From positions 13,821,892-13,885,891 of the forward strand of contig CM030714.1 in assembly GCA_017979445.1 (NCBI GenBank): a stretch of DNA of 64,000 bases, in the 5' to 3' direction. Shown one piece after another: positions 1 through 10,544 of the stretch. The position numbers and the translations under genes are program-made. Positions within the stretch are counted from its first letter, which is position 1. The number at the start of each line of letters is the position of its first letter. The DNA is from Akebia trifoliata (Eukaryota > Streptophyta > Magnoliopsida > Ranunculales > Lardizabalaceae). The notes below the pieces were generated by a model. That model searched no databases. It saw only the letters and a program-made list of their open reading frames with translations, and was not told the origin of the DNA.

Positions 1-556
1 TACTGTTTTACCATCGGAGAGGATTTTTTGCGTTTTAAGTCGTTTTTCAATGTTTTAGGATGTTTTGGAATCAATTTTTCATAAGGAATTCAATGGGAAT
101 GTTGGTTTTTGTCATTTATGAAATTTTTTGTATGAAATGGTCGTGAACTTTATGAGGGGCATTTTCATAATTTTGTCGAATTCTGTGAAAATTGGCAAAA
201 TGATTTATTTGGTTTCGATTTGTTATTTTATGCGTTTGAATGAGTTTTCCTAAGCGTAACGTAGGCTCTAGGTTGTTTTGATGTTAGGGGTATTTTGGTA
301 ATTTGATCATTTTTAGTGATTTTATCGTGAAGCTTCTTTTTGGTCTGCAAGATGATGATTTCTATGTTTATGGGGTCGTATTTTCCTAGCGTAACGTGAT
401 TTCTAAGGTTTTGTCAGTTCGAGATACCTCATCCGGATTTCTGAAACATATCTGGTAACAAAATAAAGTGTTGGAATAATCATCCATCATTGGAAATCGT
501 TGCGATCGGGTTGACGAGTTGATTAATCAGGCGAGTGCAAAAATGGGGTGTCTACA
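1..556 (-). mobile_element. 3' LTR of the gag-only Tat element, truncated by the window start
   Basis: This stretch aligns almost base for base with 9973-10529 and ends at the same LTR terminus (reverse complement TGTAGACACCCC). A purine tract follows immediately on the minus strand. The rest of this LTR and its target duplication lie left of the window. Confidence 0.9.
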
Positions 557-571
557 GATACCCCTCTTTGG
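557..571 (-). other. Polypurine tract of the gag-only Tat element
   Basis: Read on the minus strand it is CCAAAGAGGGGTATC, directly abutting the LTR terminus TGTAGACACC. Purine tracts of this kind prime plus-strand DNA synthesis in LTR retrotransposons. Confidence 0.8.
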
Positions 572-1013
572 CAGAGGGTTGAAGTAAACTAGATAGCAAA
601 TCTATTTTTGTAGATAGTGCGATATCCGAATGCCAAAGCTAGTGACCGTTCATTTTGCAACCTGATTTAGCAATTCGTCAAGATGTTCGGATCTTTTTAG
701 GGTAAAACTCTTCCCGAACAAGTTTGTCAGGTCCTCGAGTTTGAACTCTCACTAACGATGTCAGATCCTCGAATTTTAGAAAATTCTTCTTGACTTATGC
801 AAAAGTGCACGTGTGTGCAATGGTATGATGCTTACTGAGTAAAAATGTGTTAGGTCCTAGAGATCTTCTCTCATTGACAATAATGATTCAAAATTGAAAT
901 GTGATTATGCAATAAAAGCAATCATGGCAAGGTTGAACAATGAGGTAATTGGAGTCATAACATTGTAGGAACTTCGTTAAATCCTATTTGAAATTCTGTT
1001 TTAGAGTTCGAAA

Positions 1014-1720
1014 AAGTTTGGGTCTCGCTTATCGGACTCGAGCCTATTGTTGCCATGCTTCTCGGGCTACGAAACTTAAACAATCCTATTAAAATTGAAG
1101 TCTCGTTTCTCAGACTCAAACTAAGGTTTATAGGCACTTCAAAAAACCTATTCATTCTATGATTCAAAAAGTTGGAGTCTCGCTTCTCGGACTCGAACCT
1201 AGGTTTGTAGGCACTTGAAAAAACCTACTCCTTCTATGATTCAAAAAGTTGGAGTCTTGTTTCTCGGACTCGAACTTAGGTTTGTAGGCACTTCAAAAAG
1301 CCTACTCATTCTATGATTCAAAAAGTTGGAGTCTCGTTTCTCGGACTCGAACTTAGGTTTATAGGCACTTCAAAAAGTCCACTCATTCTATGATTCAAAA
1401 AGTTGGAGTCTCGTTTCTCGGACTCGAACTTAGGTTTGTAGGCACTTCAAAAAGCCTACTCATTCTATGATTCAAAAAGTTGGAGTTTCCTTTCTCAGAC
1501 TCGAACTTAGGTTTGTAGGCACTTCAAAAAGCCTATTCATTCTATGATTCAAAAAGTTTGGGTCTCATTTCTCGGACTTGAACTTAGGTTTGTAGGCACT
1601 TCAAAAAACCTACTCATTCTATGATTCAAAAAATTGGAGTCTCGTTTCTCGGAATCGTACTTACTTAGCCACGTTTCTCGGACTTAGATTTATAGGAACT
1701 TAAACATTCCTATTAATTTA
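1014..1720 (-). repeat. 77-bp tandem array in the 3' untranslated region
   Basis: Six spacings between successive ggagtct-like anchors (1174, 1251, 1329, 1405, 1482, 1559, 1636) are 76-78 bp. Each unit carries a ttctcggactcgaac core, a taggcacttcaaaaa block and a ctatgattcaaaaag block. The central units are near-identical, and the edges (1014-1170 and 1640-1720) are degenerate. The array lies between gag and the 3' LTR of the element, where Tat-lineage elements are known to be hypervariable. Confidence 0.95.
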
Positions 1721-2373
1721 TTCTATGATTCAAAATCGAGCTCAAAGTTTGAAAGATTGAGCCTTTACTGGCTTATCATGCATCCGAATTCATAATTATC
1801 ATTGGACTTCATCGGACTTTTAAATAAGATTTTTCTTTTTATCATGTGATTAAGAACAAAACTTTAGAATTAAATGACTTTCAAAAATGCCCCTAGTTTC
1901 AAGGTTGGCTTTAACTGAAACTTGACTATGAGACTGATGGAATGGATTACGCTTAAAAAATATGGACTTTGATTTATGACAGATAGAAGAATTGACATTC
2001 CTTTAAATTTAAGACTCTTAAGGTTATCATATGTGCAATAAGGGATTGATCATTTTCTTTCGAATTTCTTTTGAAAAATGCTTGAGTTGGACTTAAAAAA
2101 TCTTGATAAATATTAGAATAGAAGATCTTTCTCTTCAAAGTGGTTGATGATTCTACATCTTCCATTAGCGAACACTTAAATAAGTAAACATATTTTTGAA
2201 GATCCTACAATGTTCAAGATGACTTCTGATGTTTTAGACTTCAACATTGTCTTCGTCAGATGTGAGCTTTTGGCTGAAAAACGAATATTGTGGCTTGAAT
2301 GGTTCTGCATTTTCTAGTTTCTGTACAAGATTCCTTCTGAATTTTTCTTCTTGATGAGACCTTTCCTCCCATT

Positions 2374-2580
2374 TGATGATGCCCTAATTTTTGCCTAGAT
2401 CGCCTCTTCAGGTTTTCAATCTAGCGGACTTTATTTTTCTTTTTCTGATGATGTCTTGATTTTTTCCTAGGTCGTCTTTTCAGGTTTTCAACCTAGCAGG
2501 CTTTCTTTTTTATGGTTATGCCCTAAATTTTGCCTAAGTCGCCTTTTCGGGTTTTCGACTTAGCGGGCTTCTTTTTTTTT
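2374..2580 (-). repeat. Three tandem copies of a ~70-bp unit
   Basis: Three units start near 2381, 2453 and 2520. Each has cctag(g/a)tcg followed by tcaggttttcaacctagcgg, in which 'cctag...ctag' is self-complementary. They lie in the 3' untranslated region of the gag-only Tat element and share no obvious sequence with the 77-bp array. Confidence 0.85.
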
Positions 2581-2720
2581 TCTTCATGATCTTGAATAAC
2601 CAACTCGAAATCTTCTTGGTTCCCTGCACCTTAACCGAGTCAATTAGCATTAAGGAGGACTTAATAGGTGGGCTTAGGATATAGTTTAGAAAGAAAAGAT
2701 ATAAGGCTCAACTTTCCAAA

Positions 2721-2865
2721 ATGCCCCTAGTTTGATATTCTTTCTTTTCTGTCAATTATTTTAATTTTTTCTAAATGCCCCTAGTTTGGCATTCTTTTCT
2801 TTTTATCAATTCTTTTGATTCTTTTTTCTAATGCCCTTAGTTTGGCATTCTTTTCTTTTGAACCT
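2721..2865 (-). repeat. Three tandem copies of a ~55-bp unit
   Basis: The phrase tgcccctagtttggcattc recurs at about 2722, 2776 and 2832, each followed by a T-rich spacer. This is a third short array in the same 3' untranslated region. Confidence 0.8.
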
Positions 2866-2939
2866 TTCAATAGGGGATTTTCCTTTTAGATGACACTTTT
2901 TTTTAAGAGAATACACTTATTCTTTGCGTGATCGGGCCT

Positions 2940-3009
2940 GAAGTAACTTCTCAGGTTGCCTACGTACCCCAAATATTTCTTTTTCTTTTGGGATCAGGTC
3001 AAAACGTAG
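2940..3009. other. Hairpin-prone motif in the 3' region
   Basis: GAAG-TAA-CTTC (2940-2950) can close on itself. CTACGT at 2960-2965 pairs with ACGTAG at 3004-3009, across a spacer containing gggatcaggtcaaa. I recall very similar 'gcctacgta...gatcaagtcaaacgtagttc' text from many plant genomes, but cannot confirm it here. Confidence 0.4.
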
Positions 3010-3893
3010 TTCATACTAAGATTCCCTCCCAAGGTTGGTCGGTGTGATTTAGAAAGAAGAGGCTATCTATTTTTTATTTTTTAAAAAGGCTGCGAGAGGC
3101 TAAATAAAGTTTTTTTTTTGTAACATAGGAAAATGATTCGATCAAAGGAGGCCTCCTTTGATGAATACTGCTCAACTTGGTCTAAGTTTCATGAATTCGA
3201 TATCTGGATTGCTCTATCGAGTAAGGTCTTCTTTTGAGAATGAATATTCTTCAGTCTTCTTTTGTGAAATCGAGTATGATTGAGTTTTCTGACTATTCAA
3301 CTCTTCTAAAACTTCGAGAAAATCTTTTATTCTCATATGAATGAAACTCTCCTCTTTTGAGTTAGAAACATGGTAGATCCACTTGTAACTTAGCGTCTTT
3401 GTCGATGCTTTCAGCTATATCACTTTTAACCAATAATCTTTGATTTTGAAAGCACTCTTGACTTTATGTCTTGATCTATATTTTTATATGATCCATCCAT
3501 ATATCCTTATGAAATCATGCAAGAAACATTGTTGAATTTCTCAAGTAAGTTTACTATTCTCTCATGTTCTCCTGAGGATAATGTATCACCAATTTGTACT
3601 TCTTGAGTGTACTCTTTAATTCCAATATTTATCAAATTTGATTAGTGAGCTTTAAGTCATTTCTCATGTTAGATTTTATATTCACATCATTATTGCACAC
3701 AGGATAATCAAAAGCTTCTTTATTTTATTGGAATTGAAAAGAACATAGACTGACAAACCTTACTAAAACCCAAAAATAAAGATGACTAACTGAATTCAAA
3801 GACTGACGCAACTGAAGCTAAACAAAAACTAAGAAGACTTAAAAAACGACATCATTCTGAATGGAGGGACACAATTCTAGAGTCTATGCCACT

Positions 3894-5342
3894 TCAATTA
3901 TCTTCGATGGATGACTTGAACTTGCCTGCTTTTACTATCTCTTCATATTCCGATTCAAGCCTGTCATATACGGGACAACCCGTTACTTCAATGATTTCTC
4001 TGTTCTTCAGTTCTGTCACTGCCTTAGGGTAGTTGAGCTCATTCTGGCATGGAGCGAATGCACTGTTAAGACCAATTGGGTGAATGAAGGAAATTGGGTC
4101 AATTGATTCGGGTTTGGATATGGATATTAGGTTCAGAGTAGGAGGGGGCTGATTTTGAAAAGTAGGCAAAGGGTTAGTCTTAACATTGGGAGTAGTATGA
4201 GTGGGTATGGTGACTTTTCCTTGCTCAATAAGGTCTTGGATAGCATGTCGGAGAGTAATACACCTGTCAAGAACATGACCAGGCATTTGATGGAATTCAC
4301 AAAATTACCCATTATCCATGTTTGGGGGAAGAAGATTAGGTAAAGGCTTAGGTTGAAAAGGTGTCAGCAATCCCCTTTTCATCAATTTTTGATAAGCAAT
4401 ACTAAGAGACATTCCAAGATTGGCAAACTGTCTCCTAGGCTTAGTTTGTGAAGGCTGAGTAGCTTGAGGAGATAGTGCGAATGTGGTGTTGGCCACTTGT
4501 AAGGAATTGACATTAGGTTTGAAATGTTTGGATTTTGACTCAGACGAATTATCAAAAAGTCCCGAAGAGTAGGCATCCTCAACTTGATTTCCAGCCTCAA
4601 AGAGGGACTGAAAAGTGGGAAGGTACTGCGGCATCAAGTACTTGGCATAATTTGGAGTGAGATTCCTACGGATAATCTTGACATGTTCGTTTTCTTGAGG
4701 TCAGTCCCATAATTGAGCAGCTTTAGCTCTTCATCGAGCAATGAACTCAGTGAAAGTTTCCCCGGGTTTCTGTTTAGCAGTTTCTAGGTCTCTTCTTGTG
4801 AGTTCAATATCCGTATTAAATGAATATCGACTAATAAATTCTTTCATCAATTCATGCCATGTTCTTACCCGAGATGAGTCCAATGACATTAACCAGCGTA
4901 GGGGAGGACCTATAAGAGTTCCTTGAAAAAGTTGAGCCATCTATTCTTCACTCAGACCCTGAGATTGCATTATGTTGACATATACTTTTAAGTGAGTCGT
5001 AGGGCATCCAATACCGTCAAACTTCTCCATATCTGGCATTGTGAACTTCTCTGGCAGACGGACCGTGGGAAATAAGGTCATTGCCCCTAATCCAAGAGTA
5101 AGATTATTGGGGTCTTTAATATTCTTCAAAGCAGTTTCAACCTGAGTTATTCGATGAGCTAGGACAGGGCCGACGTGTAACTGATCATCTTCTTGGTTTT
5201 CAACGAGGTCAAACACATCTTGAGGTTCTATAGCTCTATCTTTTTCCTTTTCAATTTTCAGGGATTCCATTTGTGTTTGGACAGAAGCAATAATCTGTGC
5301 TTAAAAAGATTCTAAAATCTGACGAAGCGCAGCTTCATCCAT
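3894..5342 (-). pseudogene. gag pseudogene of the Tat-type element
   Basis: This frame encodes a retrotransposon capsid/nucleocapsid polyprotein that would package element RNA. One minus-strand frame runs 483 codons, from an ATG at 5342 to a stop at 3894. It is broken by five in-frame stops (near 5302, 4942, 4732, 4697 and 4303) but has no frameshift. Capsid features in order are a PEKFTMPDMEKFDG block, then ALRW-like PPLRWLMSLD, then WHELMKEFISRYSFN, then the FTEFIAR helix. Close to the C-terminus is a nucleocapsid knuckle of the form C-x2-H-x4-H-x4-C (CEFHQMPGHVLDRC), typical of Tat-type gag. The start at 5342 was chosen because it is the first ATG in frame with all later blocks. The stop in CGA-TGA-AGA may be a former Trp codon, and point mutation explains all the breaks. 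No pol follows. Confidence 0.9.
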
Positions 5343-7981
5343 GGTACTCGTTTTTTCTCGTGGCAAAGACTGACTACTTGGCAAAGGTACTCTAGAAAGA
5401 CAGCTTTTTTTACGGACCCAAAGTGGTATAGATGGAGGTTTAGAATGTTTGGGACCAATTATCACCTGATTAGAAGTAAACTAAGGTTAACCATTGACTC
5501 TAAAGGTTTGACTCTTAACCACATGATTAAAGTTTCGATATAAAATAGCCCAAGTCCGGTGGAAAATATCGAATCCAAATGCACTATAAGTCTATAGTGA
5601 CCAAGAAAGTGAGAAAAATTAGACGCGGGTCTATCCTTGATTGAGATTGAACCTTTGATTAGACAAATTAATTTGATCCTAAGATCGAATCTTTCTATAC
5701 AAAGTGGTATGGATCTTTAAAAGTGAAACCAATTAGTATAACTGATTTGGTATTGATCAGTTTGATCCATTTATTAATTAGGCCAACTGGTTTAATTGGT
5801 TCAAATTGATCGGTACACTTCATCGATTGTGTCGGATCGATATAATGGGCTTAGTTTTAATAGTCTGGTTCAGTCCACCCACTTACCTATTGGTTAGATT
5901 AAACAGAGCAACCCAGGAACACCCACGATAAGTTTGAGTCGTGACCTATAGGAAGGCTTCTAGACTCTAGGTTTACTACGTGCAATGCAATTTATCTGGC
6001 CACTCTTGCCCAAGTGCACCTATATACCTTTTGAGCATACTCAATCAGACGGTACGTGGTGACTTGGTTTGATATATCATATAGGTGATAATCTAAAACC
6101 TCAACTCACTTCTCTGAAGCATAAAACAACCAGTTTGATCTCCAGTTGAGAGGTGGCGCACGATGCTGAGCAAAGGCCCACTTAAACACTTCTCATATAG
6201 AATAGACGTAGTTTATCCCCCTCATACAATAGGGTACAACGGGGCAAGATCTCGTTTAGGTACCGGTTTTGACCAAGAAGTGCAATTGATGTACTTGGAT
6301 TATCTTTTATATACCTGCGGGTATGAGTCAAGAGTTGTAGCTTTCATAAATGGTTTGACATCCCACGAGGGGACCAACCACGTAATAGTACTACGTTGGC
6401 AATCGGGACATGTGACTGTGTGGCTCACAATAGGTCAAAGGCTCAGGTCGCACCAGCCTGAGTGCATCAATATACCTCTTAGAATCACCTGATCAGACAG
6501 TATTGATGCCCCAGTTTGATATACCCTAAGTTACGTGACTGGAGTTGTGGTTTTCATGAATGACGTCGCATCTCTTAAGAGACCCGGCCACGCACTAGTG
6601 CCACATTGGCTATATAGGATGTGTAAGTGTGCAAAACAGTAAACGTGCATGTGGTGTGTGCAAAACAGGGTGGGGTGTGCCCGGGGCCTTTTCCAAACAC
6701 TAGGCCCATGGGCCTGATCATACCATCACAACATAGAAATATTAATCCCAATAATACACAAACCAATCACATCCCATCACATCAATACTAGGATCAAAAT
6801 AAGCACAATTATATCAATTTATGACCTATTTAGATAGGCAATCACAATAGGACTAATAATTAAAATCAATCGAAACAAGCACATAGTTTTTTTTTTTTTT
6901 TAATCCAAGATTTTTTATTAATTCAAATGAAAATCGCTTTGGTGACCCTAAACGCATCGAGATTCTTAAGGAATATTGAATTGAAGAGATAATGATAATT
7001 GTTGAGATAGAGACTTCTTTTTAAAATCAAATAACCTATTTTTTTTTTTTTTAAATAAATAAAATTTTCAAAATCTAGAAGGCCAATGCATCAGAATTTT
7101 TTATTTGATAATCAAAATGGGCCCAATGACATTGAGTAAGATTTAATATCTTGATAAGTGAATTATGATAGCATGGCTCACTAAAGAAGTTTCAACTCAA
7201 AGTTTTTCCTCACTGTTTGTCAAGAGCACACACCCATTTTTTATTATTATTAATATCATGCTGCCCCCAACATGCTGCCAACATCAACACCTCAATTGTT
7301 TTTTTATTTATTTATGTAGATGTTGCTGCTACAACGTATAACTCAAAACTCAAATTACAACCCACAACACACAACTTTACAACTCATGACTCACATTTTT
7401 TTTTATATGTGCTTGCCACCAACACAAATAATCACCTTTTATATATAGTGCTGGCAGCAACACCATTCACCGTTCAAACTTCAACGCACTCTCTCCTTTC
7501 TCTCTGTATCTATAAAACCAAACCAAGTTTTTTTTTTTTTTTTTTTTAAAGATTTAATTAACTAAATAAATAAATCATCTACCAAAAACAGAAGCGAAAA
7601 AAAAAAATTAAAAAAAAACTCTTCATGCCACGGTCTCCACGAATTCCATAAACCAAGATTTCCATTTTCCTCCATTACCGATTCAATAATTCCGATATTT
7701 TCTCGCGTTGCAAGTTTGATTAAATACATGAGACAGTGGAATTCTTGATTCAAATCGAAAACCAACTCAGATTTTCCGAAAGAAAACAACACAAATTAAA
7801 AAAAAATCGATTAAGATCTACTAACTATCAAAAATCAGCAACTTCTGAAATTATCTTCGTTTTGGTCATTGTGGGCCATATTGAGAATCGGTGTTTCGAT
7901 CATGGAGAAACAATGTTTTTTTTTCTTGAACAGAAGTTTGGATTTCGGTTTGAACCATGTGAGACAAGGAGAGATGAAGGT

Positions 7982-8000
7982 GAGAGAGAGAGAGAGAGAG
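7982..8000. repeat. (GA)n microsatellite
   Basis: About nine GA repeats, continued by an interrupted GA-rich stretch to about 8010. Confidence 0.9.
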
Positions 8001-8711
8001 AAAGAGAAAGAAGGAAACATTTTTCCTTCTTGCTGTCATATGTTTGGAGAAGAAGATAGAAAAAGAGGAAAAAAAAAACATTAACAGCACACCACCCACA
8101 TAATAAACACATTGAGTGTTTGACTATTAAAAACCAACTTTTTATTGGGGCACACCACCTTTAAAATCGAATTTTAACGAAGTGTAGGTGCTGTTGGCTA
8201 ACAGTACCCTTGAAAAAAAAAAAAAAAAACTCTTTGTTTTATTTTTATTTGCTGCCCAATAAGTGCTGTTTGCTAGCAGCATTAAAAAAACTCCTTTTTT
8301 TTTTTTTTTTTTTTTGCTTTTATGCTTGCTGTCAATGGACAGCACAACTTATTTATTTAAAAAAAAAAAAAAAACTGCACACATATAAGAAAAAAAGCTG
8401 ACAATCAATGAATCAAACACAGTTAAAAAAAAAAATCTCTTGTTATCCAAAAATGGATGGACATACACCTAAAAAAGATGGATAATAAAGTAAAATATTT
8501 CTTTTGTTTCTTTTTTTTTTTACAATCTCCATGATCCAATAATAAATATTCCATCCTCAATAAATTTATCCTTTTGAAATCTCATGTTATTTGGGGTCAT
8601 TCCAAATGATCTTTGATTAAATCATAAGCAAATAATGACATGCAAAAATATATGTTCACAATTTAAACACACGATCCATAATTGAACAAAAAGAATGATA
8701 AAAATAACTAA

Positions 8712-8740
8712 CAAATAAATAAATAAATAAACAAATAAAC
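8712..8740. repeat. (AAAT)n microsatellite
   Basis: Tandem aaat units run into aaac variants, within the element leader. Confidence 0.8.
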
Positions 8741-8816
8741 TAACAATTAAATATAAAAATAAAAAATCATTTTAGCAATGCTCCCATACTTGGGGTTTTT
8801 CAAGTTTGATCTTCAA

Positions 8817-8838
8817 CCATCCCGAGCGGAGTCTCCAC
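8817..8838 (-). other. Primer-binding-site region of the gag-only Tat element
   Basis: On the minus strand the 5' LTR is followed by GTGGAGACTCCGCTCGGGAT. This resembles the TGGCGACTCCGCTGGGGA style of site found after many plant Tat-type LTRs. The equivalent place in the element at 25003 reads TGACGACACCACTGAGGAC. I do not assign the tRNA. Confidence 0.6.
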
Positions 8839-10529
8839 TAAAAGTGCCCTCGATCCGCGAGGTGCACGGATCAACTTTTGACCCTTGAGGTTTAGGAGTC
8901 GCCACCTAGTTATTACGGTCTAAGAATCGAATACTGACTTTAAATGGATAAAGAAACTAATCTACTAAAGAAAAACTGAATCTGGGGATCACATTACGAG
9001 GTTGGAAGGTGTTAGGCACCAACCCCGCCCAACCAATGCCGGTCTCTACTTATCCCAAATAAGACTACATTGTTAACAAAAACCTAGATAGAAAAAATAA
9101 AAGAGATTTTACCTTCGAACGCAACGGTTCTATTCCCTCAGATTTGATAAAACTGCTCCTTGTACCGTACTCCTTACTTCGTTTTGACTCCGGATCTGAT
9201 TTCGGATCTCCGAGGCAAGGTATCTCTTCCTTAGATCTGGATTCTTCGAATTTTTTTATCGATTTTGGGGTGTTTTTGAAGGGCTTTTAGGTGTTTTTCA
9301 GGCTAAAATTGAAGTATGGGTGTTAGGTAAAGAGTTGGGACTTCAAAATTAGGGTTTGTGGGAGGTTAGGGAAGCTTTTTAACCTACTTCTCTTAGGGTT
9401 TTTTATTTGATACGAAAAAGGGTATGGAGGCTCCTATTTATAAAGTTTTTTAGAAGAATTAGGATTTGATTAGGATTTCTTTTAGGGTTTTAATTAGGGT
9501 TTTGATTTTAGTCTTATGAGATTGATTTGATTAGTTTAGATTAGCGTTTTGATTTAGGGTTTTGACTTTAGTCATATGAGATTGACTTGATTAGTTTAGA
9601 TTAAGATTTTGATTTAGGATTTTGACTTTAGTCTTATGAGATTGACTTGATTAGTTTAGATTAGGGTTTTGACTTTAGTCTTATGAGATTGACTTTAATA
9701 CTTTGAATTTAGTCTTTCTTGGTTGACTTTTAATATATTGACTTTAGCCTTACTTGATTGACTTTAGTCTTATTTGATTGACTTTAATTTTTGGAGAACC
9801 CCCTTTTATTATATCTCTAATATCCTGGCAACCATCAATAATTTTGCCTGAAAGTCTGATTGATCGATTTTTTGGTTCAAATTTTTAAAATAATTTTATT
9901 AATGTTTCAATTTACATTATTTAATAGTTTATTTATTACTTTTGAAATTCTTAATTATTAAAATTATAAAATTACTGTTTTATCCTCGGAGAGGATTTTT
10001 TGCGTTTTAAGTCGTTTTTCAATGTTTTAGGATGTTTTGGAATCAGTTTTTCATAAGGAATTCAATGGGAATGTTGGTTTTTTTCATTTATGAAATTTTT
10101 GTATGAAATGGTCGTGAACTTTATGAGGGGCATTTTCGTAATTTTGTCAAATTCTGTGGAAATTGGCGAAATGATTTATTTGATTTTGATTTGTTATTTT
10201 ATGCGTTTGAATGAGTTTTGCTAAGCGTAACGTAGGCTCTAGGGTTGTTTTAATGTTAAGGGTATTTTGGTAATTTGATCATTTTTAGTGATTTTTATCG
10301 TGAAACTTCTTTTTGGTTTGCAAGATGATGATCTCTATGTTTCTAGGGTCGTATGTTCCTAGTGTAGCATGGTTTCTAAGGTTTTGTCAGTTCGAGATAT
10401 CTCATTCGAATTTCTGAAATATATTTGGTAACAAAATAAAGTGTTGGAATAATCATCCATCATTGGGAATCGTTACAATCGGGTTGACGAGTTGATTAAT
10501 CAGGCGAGTGCAAAAATGGGGTGTTTACA
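8839..10529 (-). mobile_element. 5' LTR of the gag-only Tat element
   Basis: This 1691-bp LTR is recognisable from both ends. The minus-strand start is TGTAAACACCCC (10529). The minus-strand end is ...GGGCACTTTTA (8839), where the usual CA end has become TA. Near the end lies gcctaacacc/ggtgttaggcacc, a block shared with the LTRs at 51700 and 37690. A short internal repeat of about 60 bp (gattgacttgattagtttag with a tttgactttagtc phrase) occurs three times at 9490-9680. It is related to the LTRs at 25003 and 50165. Confidence 0.9.
9435..9444 (-). promoter_or_regulatory. TATA box in the Tat-type LTR
   Basis: Minus-strand TTTATAAATA precedes GGAGCC. The same place carries tataaatag in the related solo LTR (51271-51280) and tctataaaaagg in the LTR at 25003. 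It is the probable start signal for element RNA. Confidence 0.6.
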
Positions 10530-10544
10530 ATCAACATGTGTCAT

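Larger units (their letters stand above)
1721..3893 (-). other. Non-coding 3' region of the gag-only Tat element
   Basis: Read on both strands, this shows no protease, reverse transcriptase, RNase H or integrase motif and no long frame. Besides the arrays listed separately, it holds a possible structured motif at 2940-3009. Pol would be expected here between gag and the 3' LTR in a complete element, and it is absent. Confidence 0.75.
5343..8816 (-). other. Long non-coding 5' leader of the gag-only Tat element
   Basis: This lies between the primer site and gag. It contains an imperfect internal duplication (about 6230-6430 versus 6470-6625), poly-T and poly-A runs, and a GA microsatellite at 7982-8000. 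The 5560-5900 part resembles, in opposite orientation, the leader of the second Tat element around 28640-28950 (recurring gattggt/ccaattag and 'cgaccagtcgg'-like phrases). Short frames here have no family resemblance and look like chance. Confidence 0.65.
1..10529 (-). mobile_element. Gag-only Ty3/gypsy Tat-type element (TR-GAG-like), minus strand
   Basis: On the minus strand the order is 5' LTR (8839-10529), primer site, a leader of about 3.5 kb, one gag frame (5342-3894), a 3.3-kb 3' untranslated region with tandem arrays, a purine tract (571-557) and a 3' LTR (556-1, cut by the window start). Seen directly: positions 1-556 and 9973-10529 match closely, and both LTR copies end on the plus strand in ggggtgtNtaca. 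Gag resembles the Tat/Ogre type of Ty3/gypsy element. No protease, reverse transcriptase, RNase H or integrase is visible, so the element fits the plant class called TR-GAG, which relies on partner elements. The lineage is my inference from gag and primer-site style. Confidence 0.85.

Noticed and set aside
1174..1660. Regular 77-bp repeats considered as a CRISPR array
   Set aside because: Units are contiguous and similar along their whole length with no unique spacers; the context is a plant retrotransposon.
2374..2580. Considered as terminator-like hairpins
   Set aside because: They are three tandem copies in a plant element; bacterial-type terminators do not apply.
6163..6492. 109-codon plus-strand frame
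   Set aside because: Opposite to the element's transcription direction and inside a duplicated leader; no family resemblance.
7217..8401. Cluster of short frames on both strands
   Set aside because: Poly-A, poly-T and GA runs produce Lys-, Phe- and Arg/Glu-rich peptides; not coding.
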